The notes under the pieces were generated by a model. That model ran no database searches. It was not told the DNA's origin and saw only the letters and a program-made list of their open reading frames with translations. A program made the position numbers and the translations under genes. Of a stretch of DNA of 64,000 nucleotides, positions 53,388 to 61,821 are shown in pieces; position 1 is the first letter of the stretch, and each line of letters starts with the position of its first letter. Source of the DNA: Rhizobium sp. ICMP 5592 (GTDB lineage Bacteria; Pseudomonadota; Alphaproteobacteria; Rhizobiales; Rhizobiaceae); NCBI RefSeq assembly GCF_009498525.1, contig NZ_QSNT01000001.1:423004-487003 (forward strand), in the 5' to 3' direction.

Positions 53388-54119
53388 TCAGGCCGCGCTT
53401 GCGGTCTGAACGCCGGCGGCAAGCTCCGCGTCAACGGCGTCAGCAAGCTGTTTCAGCGACGAAAAATGGAAGTCCGGCGTCGTCAGCACCTTGGGCTCCG
53501 GCGTGCCGCCGAACCCCTTCTGACCCTGACGCCGCTCGATCCAGCATGTCGTGTAGCCGAGCTCCTTGGCCACGCCGATGTCGTGGTGCTGGCTCTGGGC
53601 AACGTGCAGGATTTCCGACTGTTTGAAGCCGGAAGCGGATTGGCGGCCCTTGTTGAAGGCGAAGAACTGCGGATTGGGCTTGGCGCATCCGGTCTCATCG
53701 CAAGTGACGCTGTCGTGGAAGGGATTGCCGAGCGTATCCGAATAGGCCGAGAAGGCTGTGCGGTCCGCATTCGTCATTGCCACCAGCCGAAAATTCTTGC
53801 GCAGGCGTGCCAGGGCCGCGACCGAGTCCGAGAAGGCCGGCCAGCGCAGAACCGCAAGCTGAAAGGCTTCCGCGGTCGCGTCGTCTTTCACGAAGCCGCA
53901 TTCCGTTGCCAGAGAAAGATAGACGTCTTTCATGGCAAAGGAGGAGCGGCCGTAGAATTTGTCCCGGCCACGCTTGTAGGGCTCGAAGATCTCGTCATCG
54001 GAGGCTGCGGCCGCTTTCTCCCCGCCAAGAGCCCGAACGGCATTCAGGACACCCGTTTCGAAATCGATCAAAGTGCCGACGACATCAAAGGTCATGACCT
54101 TGAATTCGGTGAGTTTCAT
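53388..54119 (-). CDS. HAD-superfamily hydrolase, type II haloacid-dehalogenase-like
   Basis: A 243-residue HAD enzyme. Motif I is TFDVVGTLID with nucleophile Asp, motif II MTNAD (Asn and Thr for phosphate/carboxylate), motif III Lys in CAKPNPQFF and motif IV in HVAQSQHHDIGVAKELGY. The overall layout fits L-2-haloacid dehalogenase type II rather than phosphatases, though many such annotations prove to be phosphatases or unknown. It lies six bases upstream of the amine-oxidoreductase gene in the seven-gene operon; its pathway role is unclear. Confidence 0.8.
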   Translation of the reverse strand: MKLTEFKVMTFDVVGTLIDFETGVLNAVRALGGEKAAAASDDEIFEPYKRGRDKFYGRSSFAMKDVYLSLATECGFVKDDATAEAFQLAVLRWPAFSDSVAALARLRKNFRLVAMTNADRTAFSAYSDTLGNPFHDSVTCDETGCAKPNPQFFAFNKGRQSASGFKQSEILHVAQSQHHDIGVAKELGYTTCWIERRQGQKGFGGTPEPKVLTTPDFHFSSLKQLADAVDAELAAGVQTASAA

Positions 54120-54160
54120 AGTCTTCTTTCCTTGTTGACTGTAAGAATGAACGCGAGATT

Positions 54161-55252
54161 TCAGGACGCTTCCGGCACGATGATCGTGTCTTCGGGATGC
54201 AGCGCCACGACTATCGGGTCGCCCGGCTTCTTGAGCTGCGCGCGGCCGGCATGATTGCTGGGAAGCCTGAGGCTGAGATCGCCACCGGATGACAGCGTCA
54301 GGAAAACCCGGATGCTTTCGCCCTGATAGAGCGTGTCGGTCACCGTTCCTGTCAGCCGGTTCGATGCCGAGGGTTCGCTGCCGTCGGCGACGACGAGCTT
54401 TTCGGAATGGACCGCGAGATGCAGCTGGCGGCTCTCTGGAACGCGATGTGACGTGCGCAGGATCGTGTCGCCCAGCCTTACGGCGTCGTCGCCGTCACGC
54501 TTGACCGGCAGCAGCGTTGCCTCGCCGATAAAGCGTGCGACGAAGGAATCCGCCGGATGGTCATGAAGCTGCTCGGGGGTGTCGACCTGCACGAACCGTC
54601 CCTTGTTCATGATGGCGACGCGATCGCTCATCGTCAGAGCCTCGCGCTGGTCATGGGTGACGTAGATGATGGTTGCGCCGAGCCGCTTGTGCAGGCGCTT
54701 GAGTTCGATCTGCATGGTCTCGCGCAACTGCTTGTCGAGCGCGGATAGCGGCTCGTCCATCAGGATTAGTCCCGGCTCGAAAATCATGGCGCGGGCGAGC
54801 GCGACGCGCTGGCGTTGGCCGCCGGAAAGTTCATGAACGCGCCGTTCGCCGTATCCGGTCAGTTCGACCATATCGAGGGCTTCCCGCAGCTTCTTTGGCC
54901 AGTCCGATTTCGGCAGGCGGCGTGCCCTCAGCGGAAACGTGATGTTCTCGGCAACGCTCATATGCGGAAAAAGCGCGTAGTTCTGGAAGACGATGCCGAT
55001 ATTGCGTTTGTGTGGAGGCTCGAATGTAATATCCCGTTCGCCGAGCCAGATGGATCCCGACGTGGGCTGCACAAAGCCTCCCAGAATCCCCAGAAAGGTC
55101 GTCTTTCCCGATCCGGAAGGCCCGAGGATCGAGACAAATTCTCCCGCGGCCACTTCCAGGCTGACATTGTCCAGTGCCCGGAATTCTCCATAGCTCTTGT
55201 TTGCAGCGCGAATGGAAACGCCCAAACGCTCAGCGCTCTTTAGATCAATCAT
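54161..55252 (-). CDS. ABC transporter ATP-binding protein, PotA type
   Basis: A 363-residue ATPase for the PotBCD-like importer. Walker A GPSGSGKTT, Q-loop FQNYALFPHM, signature LSGGQRQR, Walker B LILMDEPLSALD and H-loop THDQ are all present. A C-terminal TOBE domain of about 120 residues follows (HLAVHSEKLVV and beyond). It is the first gene of the operon. A TTG at 55267 opens the frame slightly earlier, but ATG 55252 is preferred. It diverges from a LysR gene with a perfect T-N11-A palindrome in between. Confidence 0.9.
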   Translation of the reverse strand: MIDLKSAERLGVSIRAANKSYGEFRALDNVSLEVAAGEFVSILGPSGSGKTTFLGILGGFVQPTSGSIWLGERDITFEPPHKRNIGIVFQNYALFPHMSVAENITFPLRARRLPKSDWPKKLREALDMVELTGYGERRVHELSGGQRQRVALARAMIFEPGLILMDEPLSALDKQLRETMQIELKRLHKRLGATIIYVTHDQREALTMSDRVAIMNKGRFVQVDTPEQLHDHPADSFVARFIGEATLLPVKRDGDDAVRLGDTILRTSHRVPESRQLHLAVHSEKLVVADGSEPSASNRLTGTVTDTLYQGESIRVFLTLSSGGDLSLRLPSNHAGRAQLKKPGDPIVVALHPEDTIIVPEAS

Positions 55253-55474
55253 TTGATTCCACTGCAAAATTTACACACGCTGATGCCGGCCTGGCCCGCG
55301 CTGCATTCATTGTTGAGTAGAAACCTGGACATGTGGTCCATGCCGGAGCGCTATCCGCCCCGCATGTTCGCACGTCCTGTTCCCCGACTTTCCTTGAAGG
55401 TCTTTTGCCTTCCTTGATCCGCAACAGACCAAAGAACCGGGATGTCCGCAATTGAAAAAAAGTTCAGAAAGGTG

Positions 55475-55487
55475 TTACATCATGTAA
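55475..55487. promoter_or_regulatory. T-N11-A palindrome at LysR start, probable autoregulatory box
   Basis: TTACAT and ATGTAA are perfect arms around a single C, with the T-N11-A spacing typical of LysR boxes. It abuts the ATG at 55487 and lies in the shared region with the divergent potA-type operon. Confidence 0.55.
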
Positions 55488-56449
55488 TGAACAAACTGCG
55501 CCGGTCCCTGCCATCCATGAATGGCCTCTTTACTTTCGAGGCCGCGGCGCGCTGCGGCAACTTCTCCAAGGCAGCAGACGAACTCAACGTCACGCCGGCG
55601 GCGGTCAGCCGGATGATCGCGCGTCTGGAGGAACATCTCGATACGGCACTGTTCAGTCGCCAGCCGGGAGGTGTCGGCCTGACCGAATCCGGCCGGATTC
55701 TCTTCGATGCGATTGCGCGGGGCTTTTCGGGAATCGAGAACGCGCTGCGCGAGATCGAGGATCGCCGCATCGGCATTCAAACGGTCTCGCTGTCGGTCTC
55801 GACCGGTTTCACCACCCATTGGATGATGCCGCGCATGGCGGAATTCAAGAAGCAGTTTCCGACCGTCGATTTGCGTTTCCAGCTCGTGATGGGCGCGCTC
55901 GCAGGCCCTGTCAACGACGTCGATCTTGGCATGCGCTTCGTCAATGGCTCGGATGAGCGGCACGAGGCGGTTTTCGTCATGCCGGAAATTCTGGTTCCGA
56001 TCTGCAGTCCCGCCTATCGGGAAAGCCATGGACCCGACGGCAACGACATGAAGCGGAGCCCCGACACGACCATCAATCTCAGCGATGCCCAGCCGAACTG
56101 GTCGAGCCTGTTTTCCCCGGCTAACGAGGGCGATGCGGTCAACTCAATGATCTTTTCTGACTACGCCATCGTCGTGCAGGCAGCGCTTCTTGGGCAGGGC
56201 GTTGCGCTTGGATGGCTGAATGTCGTTGCGCACTGGCTGCGCACCGAGGCGCTGGTGCCGGCGCGCGAGCATCTGATGACGACCGGCCGCCAATGTCATC
56301 TCGTCCGCCTGCGGGACAAACCGGCGCGTGCCATCGTCACGCAAGTCCGCGACTGGATGATCGCCGAACTCCATAGTGACATCGTCGCGGTAGATGCGCT
56401 TTATCCGACACTCGGCCTGGGTCCGGGGAGCTGGTCGAAAACAGGATAG
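55487..56449 (+). CDS. LysR-family regulator of the divergent PotABCD-type operon
   Basis: A 320-residue GcvA-branch LysR protein. The winged helix is in RRSLPSMNGLFTFEAAARCG, then KAADELNVTPAAVSRMIARLEEHLD. The effector domain begins near residue 95 (TVSLSVSTGFTTHWMMPRM). The frame extends to 55442, but that ATG has no ribosome site, and GcvA-like proteins usually begin M-x-R-R-x-L-P-S. ATG 55487 fits this, although its GAAAGG site is rather distant. It diverges from the seven-gene operon, which it likely controls. Confidence 0.85.
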   Translation: MNKLRRSLPSMNGLFTFEAAARCGNFSKAADELNVTPAAVSRMIARLEEHLDTALFSRQPGGVGLTESGRILFDAIARGFSGIENALREIEDRRIGIQTVSLSVSTGFTTHWMMPRMAEFKKQFPTVDLRFQLVMGALAGPVNDVDLGMRFVNGSDERHEAVFVMPEILVPICSPAYRESHGPDGNDMKRSPDTTINLSDAQPNWSSLFSPANEGDAVNSMIFSDYAIVVQAALLGQGVALGWLNVVAHWLRTEALVPAREHLMTTGRQCHLVRLRDKPARAIVTQVRDWMIAELHSDIVAVDALYPTLGLGPGSWSKTG

Positions 56450-56875
56450 TTGCGTGCGGTGCATTCTCCATGCAGCGCGCTTGAGACTTCGCTGAACGTC
56501 TGCTGACACAATGCCGGCAAGACAAATGGCGTGACCGCGGGATCGACGTCCGGCCTTGTTCAAGGCGATAGTGTCTTCGGAAGCCATCACGGATTTGCCC
56601 AGAGATCATAACCTCAAGTTATATGTGCGCGCAATTTTTTTGCAGTCCCACAGTCGGGCCATGATGATAACCTTCGGACAATAAAAGTGGGAACTAGGCC
56701 GTTTTGGAAATGTAAAGCGGCCGAAAAAGCAAGATCCATGCCGCCATCGAACAGGTCGCTTTCGACCCTGCTTGCGCGTGCGTGTTTACCGGGAGTCCAT
56801 GGCATTGGTAACATCGTTTGCAAACGGCGAGGATTTGGCGTGCCTTTCTAGCGAGGGCGCGAGGCAGCGTCGGAT
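56450..56875. other. Intergenic region upstream of the amino-acid ABC operon
   Basis: About 425 bp with no credible gene. A LysR-type dyad lies at 56607-56625, and an AT-rich stretch with a T8 run around 56632-56642 follows. A weak purine run precedes the ATG at 56876. The region should contain the promoter of the six-gene operon. Confidence 0.45.
56607..56625. promoter_or_regulatory. LysR-type dyad CATAA-N7-TTAT upstream of the amino-acid ABC operon
   Basis: ATAAC and GTTAT flank five bases with T-N11-A spacing. The 16-base core matches a dyad over the start of the LysR gene at 62766 in 13 positions. It is about 250 bp upstream of the operon start. Confidence 0.45.
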
Positions 56876-57640
56876 ATGAAGGATGCCTCCGGAAAGGCTC
56901 TCATTGGCCTACACTTACTCAGTAAGCGCTACGGAACGCATACGGTCCTGGACAAGATCAATCTCGAAGTTGGTTCGGGCGAGGTTCTCGCCATCATTGG
57001 ACCCAGTGGTTCGGGAAAGAGTACGCTGCTTCGCTGCATCAATTATCTTGAGCCGCCATCCGGCGGTACGATCACCATAGGTCCAACGACGATCAATGCG
57101 GCGCAACCGGTGTCGCGCACCGAGCTTTCGAGCCTGCGTCGGCGTGTCGGCATGGTTTTTCAGTCGTTCAACCTCTTTCCCCACATGTCGGTGCTGCGCA
57201 ATGTCAGCCTCGCTCAGGAACGGGTGCTCGGCCGCAGCCGGACTGATGCGGACGAGCGTTCGATGCAATTGCTTAGCCGGGTTGGGCTCACCGACAAGGC
57301 TGCGCAGTTTCCGGGCCGTTGTTCAGGCGGACAACAGCAGCGGATCGCGATTGCTCGCGCGCTTGCGCTCGATCCCGAGGTGATGCTGTTCGACGAACCG
57401 ACGTCAGCACTCGATCCGGAGCTGGGGCTCGAGGTGTTGGCGGTCATGCGCGAACTGGCGAGCAGCGGCATGACGATGATCGTCGTGACCCACGAAATGG
57501 GGTTCGCCGACAACGTATCCGACACGGTGATGATCATGGCGGATGGCCAGATCGTGGAAAAAGGTCCGTCGGACGAGGTTATGCGCAATCCGCAGCACGA
57601 GCGAACACGGCGCTTCCTTCGTGCGGTGCATGACCGATGA
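56876..57640 (+). CDS. Polar amino-acid ABC transporter ATP-binding protein
   Basis: A 254-residue GlnQ/HisP-type ATPase. Walker A is GPSGSGKST, Q-loop FQSFNLFPHM, signature CSGGQQQR (Leu replaced by Cys), Walker B VMLFDEPTSALDPEL and H-loop THEMGF. The PTSALDPEL and THEMGF stretches are characteristic of polar amino-acid importers. It is first of six genes running rightward and overlaps the first permease gene by four bases. Confidence 0.9.
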   Translation: MKDASGKALIGLHLLSKRYGTHTVLDKINLEVGSGEVLAIIGPSGSGKSTLLRCINYLEPPSGGTITIGPTTINAAQPVSRTELSSLRRRVGMVFQSFNLFPHMSVLRNVSLAQERVLGRSRTDADERSMQLLSRVGLTDKAAQFPGRCSGGQQQRIAIARALALDPEVMLFDEPTSALDPELGLEVLAVMRELASSGMTMIVVTHEMGFADNVSDTVMIMADGQIVEKGPSDEVMRNPQHERTRRFLRAVHDR

Positions 57641-58281
57641 GCGCTGCCGATCTTCTCATGTTTCTCCGCGGTCTCGCCTGGACCACCGCCCTGACCATCG
57701 GCTCCTTCGCGATCGGTGCCATCCTTGCCATACCGCTTCTGGCCGCACGCCGAAGCCGGTTTTTCCCGGTGCGCTTCCTCGCCTCGGTCGCGATCCAGAT
57801 CGTGCGTGCCATTCCGCCGATCCTCTGGCTGTTCATCATCTTCTTCGGTCTCGGAATCAGCCTTTTTCCGATCAGCCCGTTCGTGGCGGCGCTCGCCGGC
57901 CTTGGCCTCATCGCCGCCGCGAACATGGCGGAAATCTACCGCGGCGCCCTGAGCTCGATCCACCATGGTCAATGGGAGGCCTGTGCGGCGCTCGATCTTG
58001 GCCGCTGGTCTACGATGCGGGATGTCGTGGCGCCGCAGGCCTTCAGAGTGGCCCTGCCGTCGGCGGCAAGCTATCTCATCGGTCTGATGAAGGAGACGGC
58101 CGTCGCCTCGACGATCGGGGTGACGGAACTCGCCTATCAGGGCAACCAGCTTTCGCAGTTGACATTCCGTGGTCTGGAAATCTTTGCCTTCGTCGGACTG
58201 TTCTACATTTTCCTCAGCTTGCCGGTGGCCTGGTTGTCGCGCCTGGCCGATGCTCATCTCCGATCCAAGGTGGCGCGCTGA
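57637..58281 (+). CDS. Polar amino-acid ABC transporter permease 1
   Basis: A 214-residue HisM/GlnP-type membrane subunit with five predicted helices. The ATPase-contacting EAA loop is QWEACAALDLGRWSTMRDVVAPQAFRVALP, with preceding ANMAEIYRGALSSI typical of the family. It starts in an ATGA overlap with the ATPase gene and its stop shares one base with the next permease start (TGATG), so translation is coupled through all three. Confidence 0.88.
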   Translation: MSAADLLMFLRGLAWTTALTIGSFAIGAILAIPLLAARRSRFFPVRFLASVAIQIVRAIPPILWLFIIFFGLGISLFPISPFVAALAGLGLIAAANMAEIYRGALSSIHHGQWEACAALDLGRWSTMRDVVAPQAFRVALPSAASYLIGLMKETAVASTIGVTELAYQGNQLSQLTFRGLEIFAFVGLFYIFLSLPVAWLSRLADAHLRSKVAR

Positions 58282-58943
58282 TGTTTCCAAGCTACGACGA
58301 AATCGTCTCCTGGATGCCTGAGCTTCTCGGCGGTCTTTCCATCAGCCTTCAGGTCACCGTGCTCAGCCTGTTGCTTGGTATCCCCTTTGGGCTTTTGCTG
58401 GCCTTGGGCGTGCTGGCGCGCAGCAGGGCGCTGCGGGCTGCTTCGCTCATTCTCGTGGAAGTGGGTCGTGGTGCGCCAGCGCTGGTGCTGCTGCAATTCA
58501 TCTATTTCGGCTTGCCGAGCGTCGGGCTGACGATCGAGTCCTTTGCGGCGGCTGTAATCGCGCTTGCCTGGAATACCGGCGCCTATACGAGCGAGATCAT
58601 CCGGGCGAGCCTGCAATCGATCGCGCACGGCCAGCGAGAGGCCGCCGAAGCGCTCGGCCTCAACCGCGCCGACGAGTTGCGCTTCGTCCTGCTTCCGCAG
58701 GGTTTGCGCGTGGCGCTGCCGGCACTTCTCGGCTTCTCGATCCTCATTTTTCAGGGCACGTCGCTGTGCTTCACGATTGCCCTGCCGGAACTCGTGAGCC
58801 GCGCTTACGAGATCGGTTCCACCACCTTCCGCTATTTCCCGGCCCTGCTTTGCGCCGGAGCGCTCTATGCCTGCATTTCGATACCCGCCGCCCTCCTCGT
58901 CAGCCACGTCGAGAAGCGCGCAAGTCTCTATGCTCAACATTAA
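58281..58943 (+). CDS. Polar amino-acid ABC transporter permease 2
   Basis: A 220-residue second membrane subunit. The EAA loop is QREAAEALGLNRADELRFVLLPQGLRVALP, preceded by NTGAYTSEIIRASLQSI. The start is the ATG of the TGATG junction at 58281; a longer open frame begins at 57543 but lies inside the two previous genes. It pairs with permease 1 as a heterodimer. Confidence 0.88.
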   Translation: MFPSYDEIVSWMPELLGGLSISLQVTVLSLLLGIPFGLLLALGVLARSRALRAASLILVEVGRGAPALVLLQFIYFGLPSVGLTIESFAAAVIALAWNTGAYTSEIIRASLQSIAHGQREAAEALGLNRADELRFVLLPQGLRVALPALLGFSILIFQGTSLCFTIALPELVSRAYEIGSTTFRYFPALLCAGALYACISIPAALLVSHVEKRASLYAQH

Positions 58944-58967
58944 CCTTCCACAGAAAGGAATTCCGGC

Positions 58968-59807
58968 ATGCCCGCATTCAAGTCCAAGACTTATCTCCTT
59001 CTGTCCGGCATTGCCGGCATGCTCCTGCCGGCCCAGATCACTCATGCCGCGGATTGCACGCCGCAGCACAAATTCACCACTATCGAGCCCGGCACGCTGA
59101 CGGTTGCCGTCACGACCTATGCGCCGCATTCCTATCTCGACGACAGCGGCAGCATGAAAGGGATCGACGGCGACATCGCCACCGAATTCGCCAAGCGCGA
59201 GTGCCTGAAGGTCAAGGCGGTTGCCGTCGATCCGGCCGCGGCGATCCAATATGTTCTTTCCGGCCAGGCTGATATCACCACTGGCGACTGGTATCGCACC
59301 GCCGAGCGGGCCAAGGTCATGAGCCTTTCCGCGCCGCTCTACACCGACCAGATGGCGATCTATTCGAAGCAGGACTTCAAGAAGGTATCCGACCTCGAAG
59401 GCAAAAAGGTGGGCACCGTTCAGGGCTATCTCTGGGTTGCCGATCTGAAGACGGTGCTCGGCGCGTCGCTGAAGCTCTATCCGAATTCCGTCAACATGCA
59501 GCAGGATCTGTTCGCCGGCCGTATCGATGTCGCTGTCGACGGCTATTCGACGGGTGTTGTCGCCGCACAGAAAGGCGCGCTGAAGGATGTCAAGGTTGCC
59601 GTTGCGGCCGCGGATCCGCGCGTGAAGGCGACCAAGGAAGCCGCGCAGGCTGGCTTCCCCTATGCGCTGAAAGCGAAGGAATTCGGTGAAGCGCTCGATA
59701 GCAACATTGAGGCGATGCACAAGGACGGAACGATCGTCAAGATTCTGAAGTCTTATGGCCTTGACGGCACGGCGGGCGAAACCGGCGCTCCGCGCCTGGT
59801 GCAGTAA
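58968..59807 (+). CDS. Amino-acid ABC transporter substrate-binding protein
   Basis: Periplasmic receptor, 279 residues, SBP family 3. The Sec signal (FKSKTYLLLSGIAGMLLPAQ, cleavage after THA) precedes ADCTPQHKF. The family features are GTLTVAVTTYAPHSYLDDSG, GIDGDIATEFAKRECLKVKAV and GKKVGTVQGYLW. Two cysteines (in DCTP and ECLK) could form a disulfide. A GGAATT-type site precedes the ATG. A small stem-loop at 59821-59840 follows, before the racemase-family gene. Confidence 0.88.
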   Translation: MPAFKSKTYLLLSGIAGMLLPAQITHAADCTPQHKFTTIEPGTLTVAVTTYAPHSYLDDSGSMKGIDGDIATEFAKRECLKVKAVAVDPAAAIQYVLSGQADITTGDWYRTAERAKVMSLSAPLYTDQMAIYSKQDFKKVSDLEGKKVGTVQGYLWVADLKTVLGASLKLYPNSVNMQQDLFAGRIDVAVDGYSTGVVAAQKGALKDVKVAVAAADPRVKATKEAAQAGFPYALKAKEFGEALDSNIEAMHKDGTIVKILKSYGLDGTAGETGAPRLVQ

Positions 59808-59820
59808 GGCGATGGCGTGT

Positions 59821-59840
59821 GGGGGAGGCGATCTTCCCCC
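59821..59840. other. Intercistronic stem-loop after the binding-protein gene
   Basis: GGGGGA (59821-59826) pairs with TCCCCC (59835-59840) around eight bases. It follows the binding-protein stop and precedes the ribosome site of the racemase-family gene, a usual place for a stem that stabilises binding-protein mRNA. Confidence 0.35.
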
Positions 59841-59875
59841 GCTTGTCCGCGAAGAAATATAGGGAGATATCGGCG

Positions 59876-60610
59876 ATGACGGTCTACACGGTCACGCGCA
59901 AGACGCAGTCATGGTACGGAGAGCAGATCGGCATCCTGATCCTCGATGCGGCCTATCCTTGCGTTCCCGGCAATGTCGGGAATGCCTCCACCTACAATTA
60001 TCCCGTCCGGTTTCAGGAAGTACGCGGCGCGTCTATCGACAGGCTTCTGAACCAGCGCGATCCCGCCCTGAAGGAGGCTTTCGTCGAAGCGGCGCTGGAA
60101 TTGCAGGACCGGGGCGTCAAGGCCATTACCGGCGCCTGCGGCTTCATGGCCTATTTTCAGGAGGAAGTGGCAACGGCGCTCGACGTCCCGGTGTTCCTCT
60201 CCAGCCTGATGCAGGTTCCCTTCATGCACGCGCTTTGTGGCGGCAGCGTCGGCATCATAACGGCCAATGCCTCGCGGCTCACGCCGCGGCATTTCAAGGC
60301 TTGCAACATCCCCGACAGCATTCCCCTGACGATTGCTGGCATGGAGGACCAGACGGAGTTTCGTCAAGCGATCCTTGAAGAAAAGGGAACGCTGGATTCG
60401 GCGGAGATCGAACGGGAGGTGACGCAGGTTGCCCGTCGTCTGGTGGAAGAGCATCCCGAGGTGCGTTCCATCCTGCTAGAGTGCAGCGACCTGCCGCCCT
60501 ATGCCCATGCGGTGCAAGCCGCCACGGGACGCCCCGTCTTCGACTTCATCACGATGATCAACTACGTCCGGCAGAGCATTGCCCACCGGCCTTATGTCGG
60601 GAGCATGTGA
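59876..60610 (+). CDS. Aspartate/glutamate racemase family protein
   Basis: A 244-residue protein of the Asp/Glu/hydantoin racemase superfamily. The two conserved Cys positions are in ITGACGFMAYF (near residue 85) and LLECSDLPPYA (near residue 203), matching the two-base racemase mechanism. AGGGAGATATCGGCG before ATG 59876 sets the start; the frame reaches back to 59819. Located after an amino-acid importer, it could interconvert D and L forms of the imported compound or act on a hydantoin-like substrate. The specificity is not visible. Confidence 0.82.
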   Translation: MTVYTVTRKTQSWYGEQIGILILDAAYPCVPGNVGNASTYNYPVRFQEVRGASIDRLLNQRDPALKEAFVEAALELQDRGVKAITGACGFMAYFQEEVATALDVPVFLSSLMQVPFMHALCGGSVGIITANASRLTPRHFKACNIPDSIPLTIAGMEDQTEFRQAILEEKGTLDSAEIEREVTQVARRLVEEHPEVRSILLECSDLPPYAHAVQAATGRPVFDFITMINYVRQSIAHRPYVGSM

Positions 60611-60639
60611 CGCCGGCGGTTTCGACCAGGAGGTCAACC

Positions 60640-61785
60640 ATGTCTGTCGATCAATATTACCTGCTCGGGCGCTCGGGGCTGCGCGTCAGCCGTCTGGCGC
60701 TTGGCACGATGACCTTTGGCAATGGCGGTATTCGTGGTATCGGCGGAAACTGGGGGGCGGACGAGGCGACCGCACGGGCGATCTTCAATCGCTACATCGC
60801 CGCAGGCGGCAATTTTATCGATACCGCCAACTCCTATGCTGGAGGATTGAGTGAAAAACTTGTCGGGGCCTTCGTCGCCGAAATGGGTTTGCGCGATGAC
60901 GTCGTCATCACCACAAAATTCTCCAACAATGTTTCCCCCGGTAATCCCAACGCCGGCGGCAATGGTCGCAAGGCGATGCTGCAGGCGGTCGATGCCTCGC
61001 TCAGACGCCTGAAGACCGACTATATCGATCTTTATCTGCTGCATACATGGGATCGCATGACGCCGGCCGAGGAAGTCATGCGAACCTTCGACGATCTCGT
61101 GCGTGCCGGCAAGATCCGTTATGCCGGGTTCTCCGACGTGCCCGGCTGGTATGCCGCCCGTGCACAGACCTGGGCCGAGGCGCACGCACTCACCCAGCCT
61201 ATCTGCCTGCAATTGCCCTATTCGCTGGTCGAGCGCAGCATCGAGCATGAATTCATGCCGCTCGCCGAGGCGCTTGGTCTTGGCATCACCGCATGGAGCC
61301 CACTCGCCATGGGGCTTCTATCCGGAAAATACCGTCCCGGTTCGGCGGAACAGGGGCGGCTTTCGCAAGATGCATCCGGCGGCGGCCTTGGATTGTTCAC
61401 CGAGCGCAACACGCGCATCCTCACCGTACTGGAAAGGATTGCCGGCGAGCTGGGACGCAGCATGGCGCAGGTGGCACTGAACTGGTGCGTCAATCGCGCG
61501 GGCGTCGCAGCGGCGATTATCGGCGCGAGCCGGCTCTCCCAACTCGACGACAATCTTGCCGCGCTGGATTTTACAATTCCGCCCGAGTTTCAGTCCGAGC
61601 TCGACAGCGCCACCGCCATCGATGCACCCTATCCCTACGCGCTCTTTGGGGATGATTATCAGGCCGCTATTTTAAATGCCGGCGCATCCGTTGGCGATAA
61701 GCCGCCGAGCTACAGACGAGAAATCCTGCTGCCCAAGGTCACGGACTATACATTCGGCCAGCCGAAGGCCAAGGATCCGGATTGA
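60640..61785 (+). CDS. Aldo/keto reductase
   Basis: A 381-residue NADPH-dependent oxidoreductase of the Tas/YajO-like AKR branch. The catalytic tetrad positions are visible: Asp in FIDTANSYAGG, Tyr in the same segment, Lys in VITTKFS and His in YLLHTWD. The cofactor region is NWCVNRAGVAAAIIGASRLSQL. AGGAGG eight bases before ATG 60640 sets the start. It is the last gene of the six-gene operon and converges on the LysR gene after 36 bp. It may reduce a carbonyl product of the imported amino acid (inference). Confidence 0.87.
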   Translation: MSVDQYYLLGRSGLRVSRLALGTMTFGNGGIRGIGGNWGADEATARAIFNRYIAAGGNFIDTANSYAGGLSEKLVGAFVAEMGLRDDVVITTKFSNNVSPGNPNAGGNGRKAMLQAVDASLRRLKTDYIDLYLLHTWDRMTPAEEVMRTFDDLVRAGKIRYAGFSDVPGWYAARAQTWAEAHALTQPICLQLPYSLVERSIEHEFMPLAEALGLGITAWSPLAMGLLSGKYRPGSAEQGRLSQDASGGGLGLFTERNTRILTVLERIAGELGRSMAQVALNWCVNRAGVAAAIIGASRLSQLDDNLAALDFTIPPEFQSELDSATAIDAPYPYALFGDDYQAAILNAGASVGDKPPSYRREILLPKVTDYTFGQPKAKDPD

Positions 61786-61821
61786 ATACACGGCCGTTGG
61801 ATGTCTCCTCACGCCCAATGG

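Noticed and set aside
57543..58280. N-terminal half of a long frame ending at 58943
   Set aside because: It overlaps the ATPase end and the whole first permease in another frame and reads as Arg/Pro-rich nonsense. The real second permease begins at 58281.
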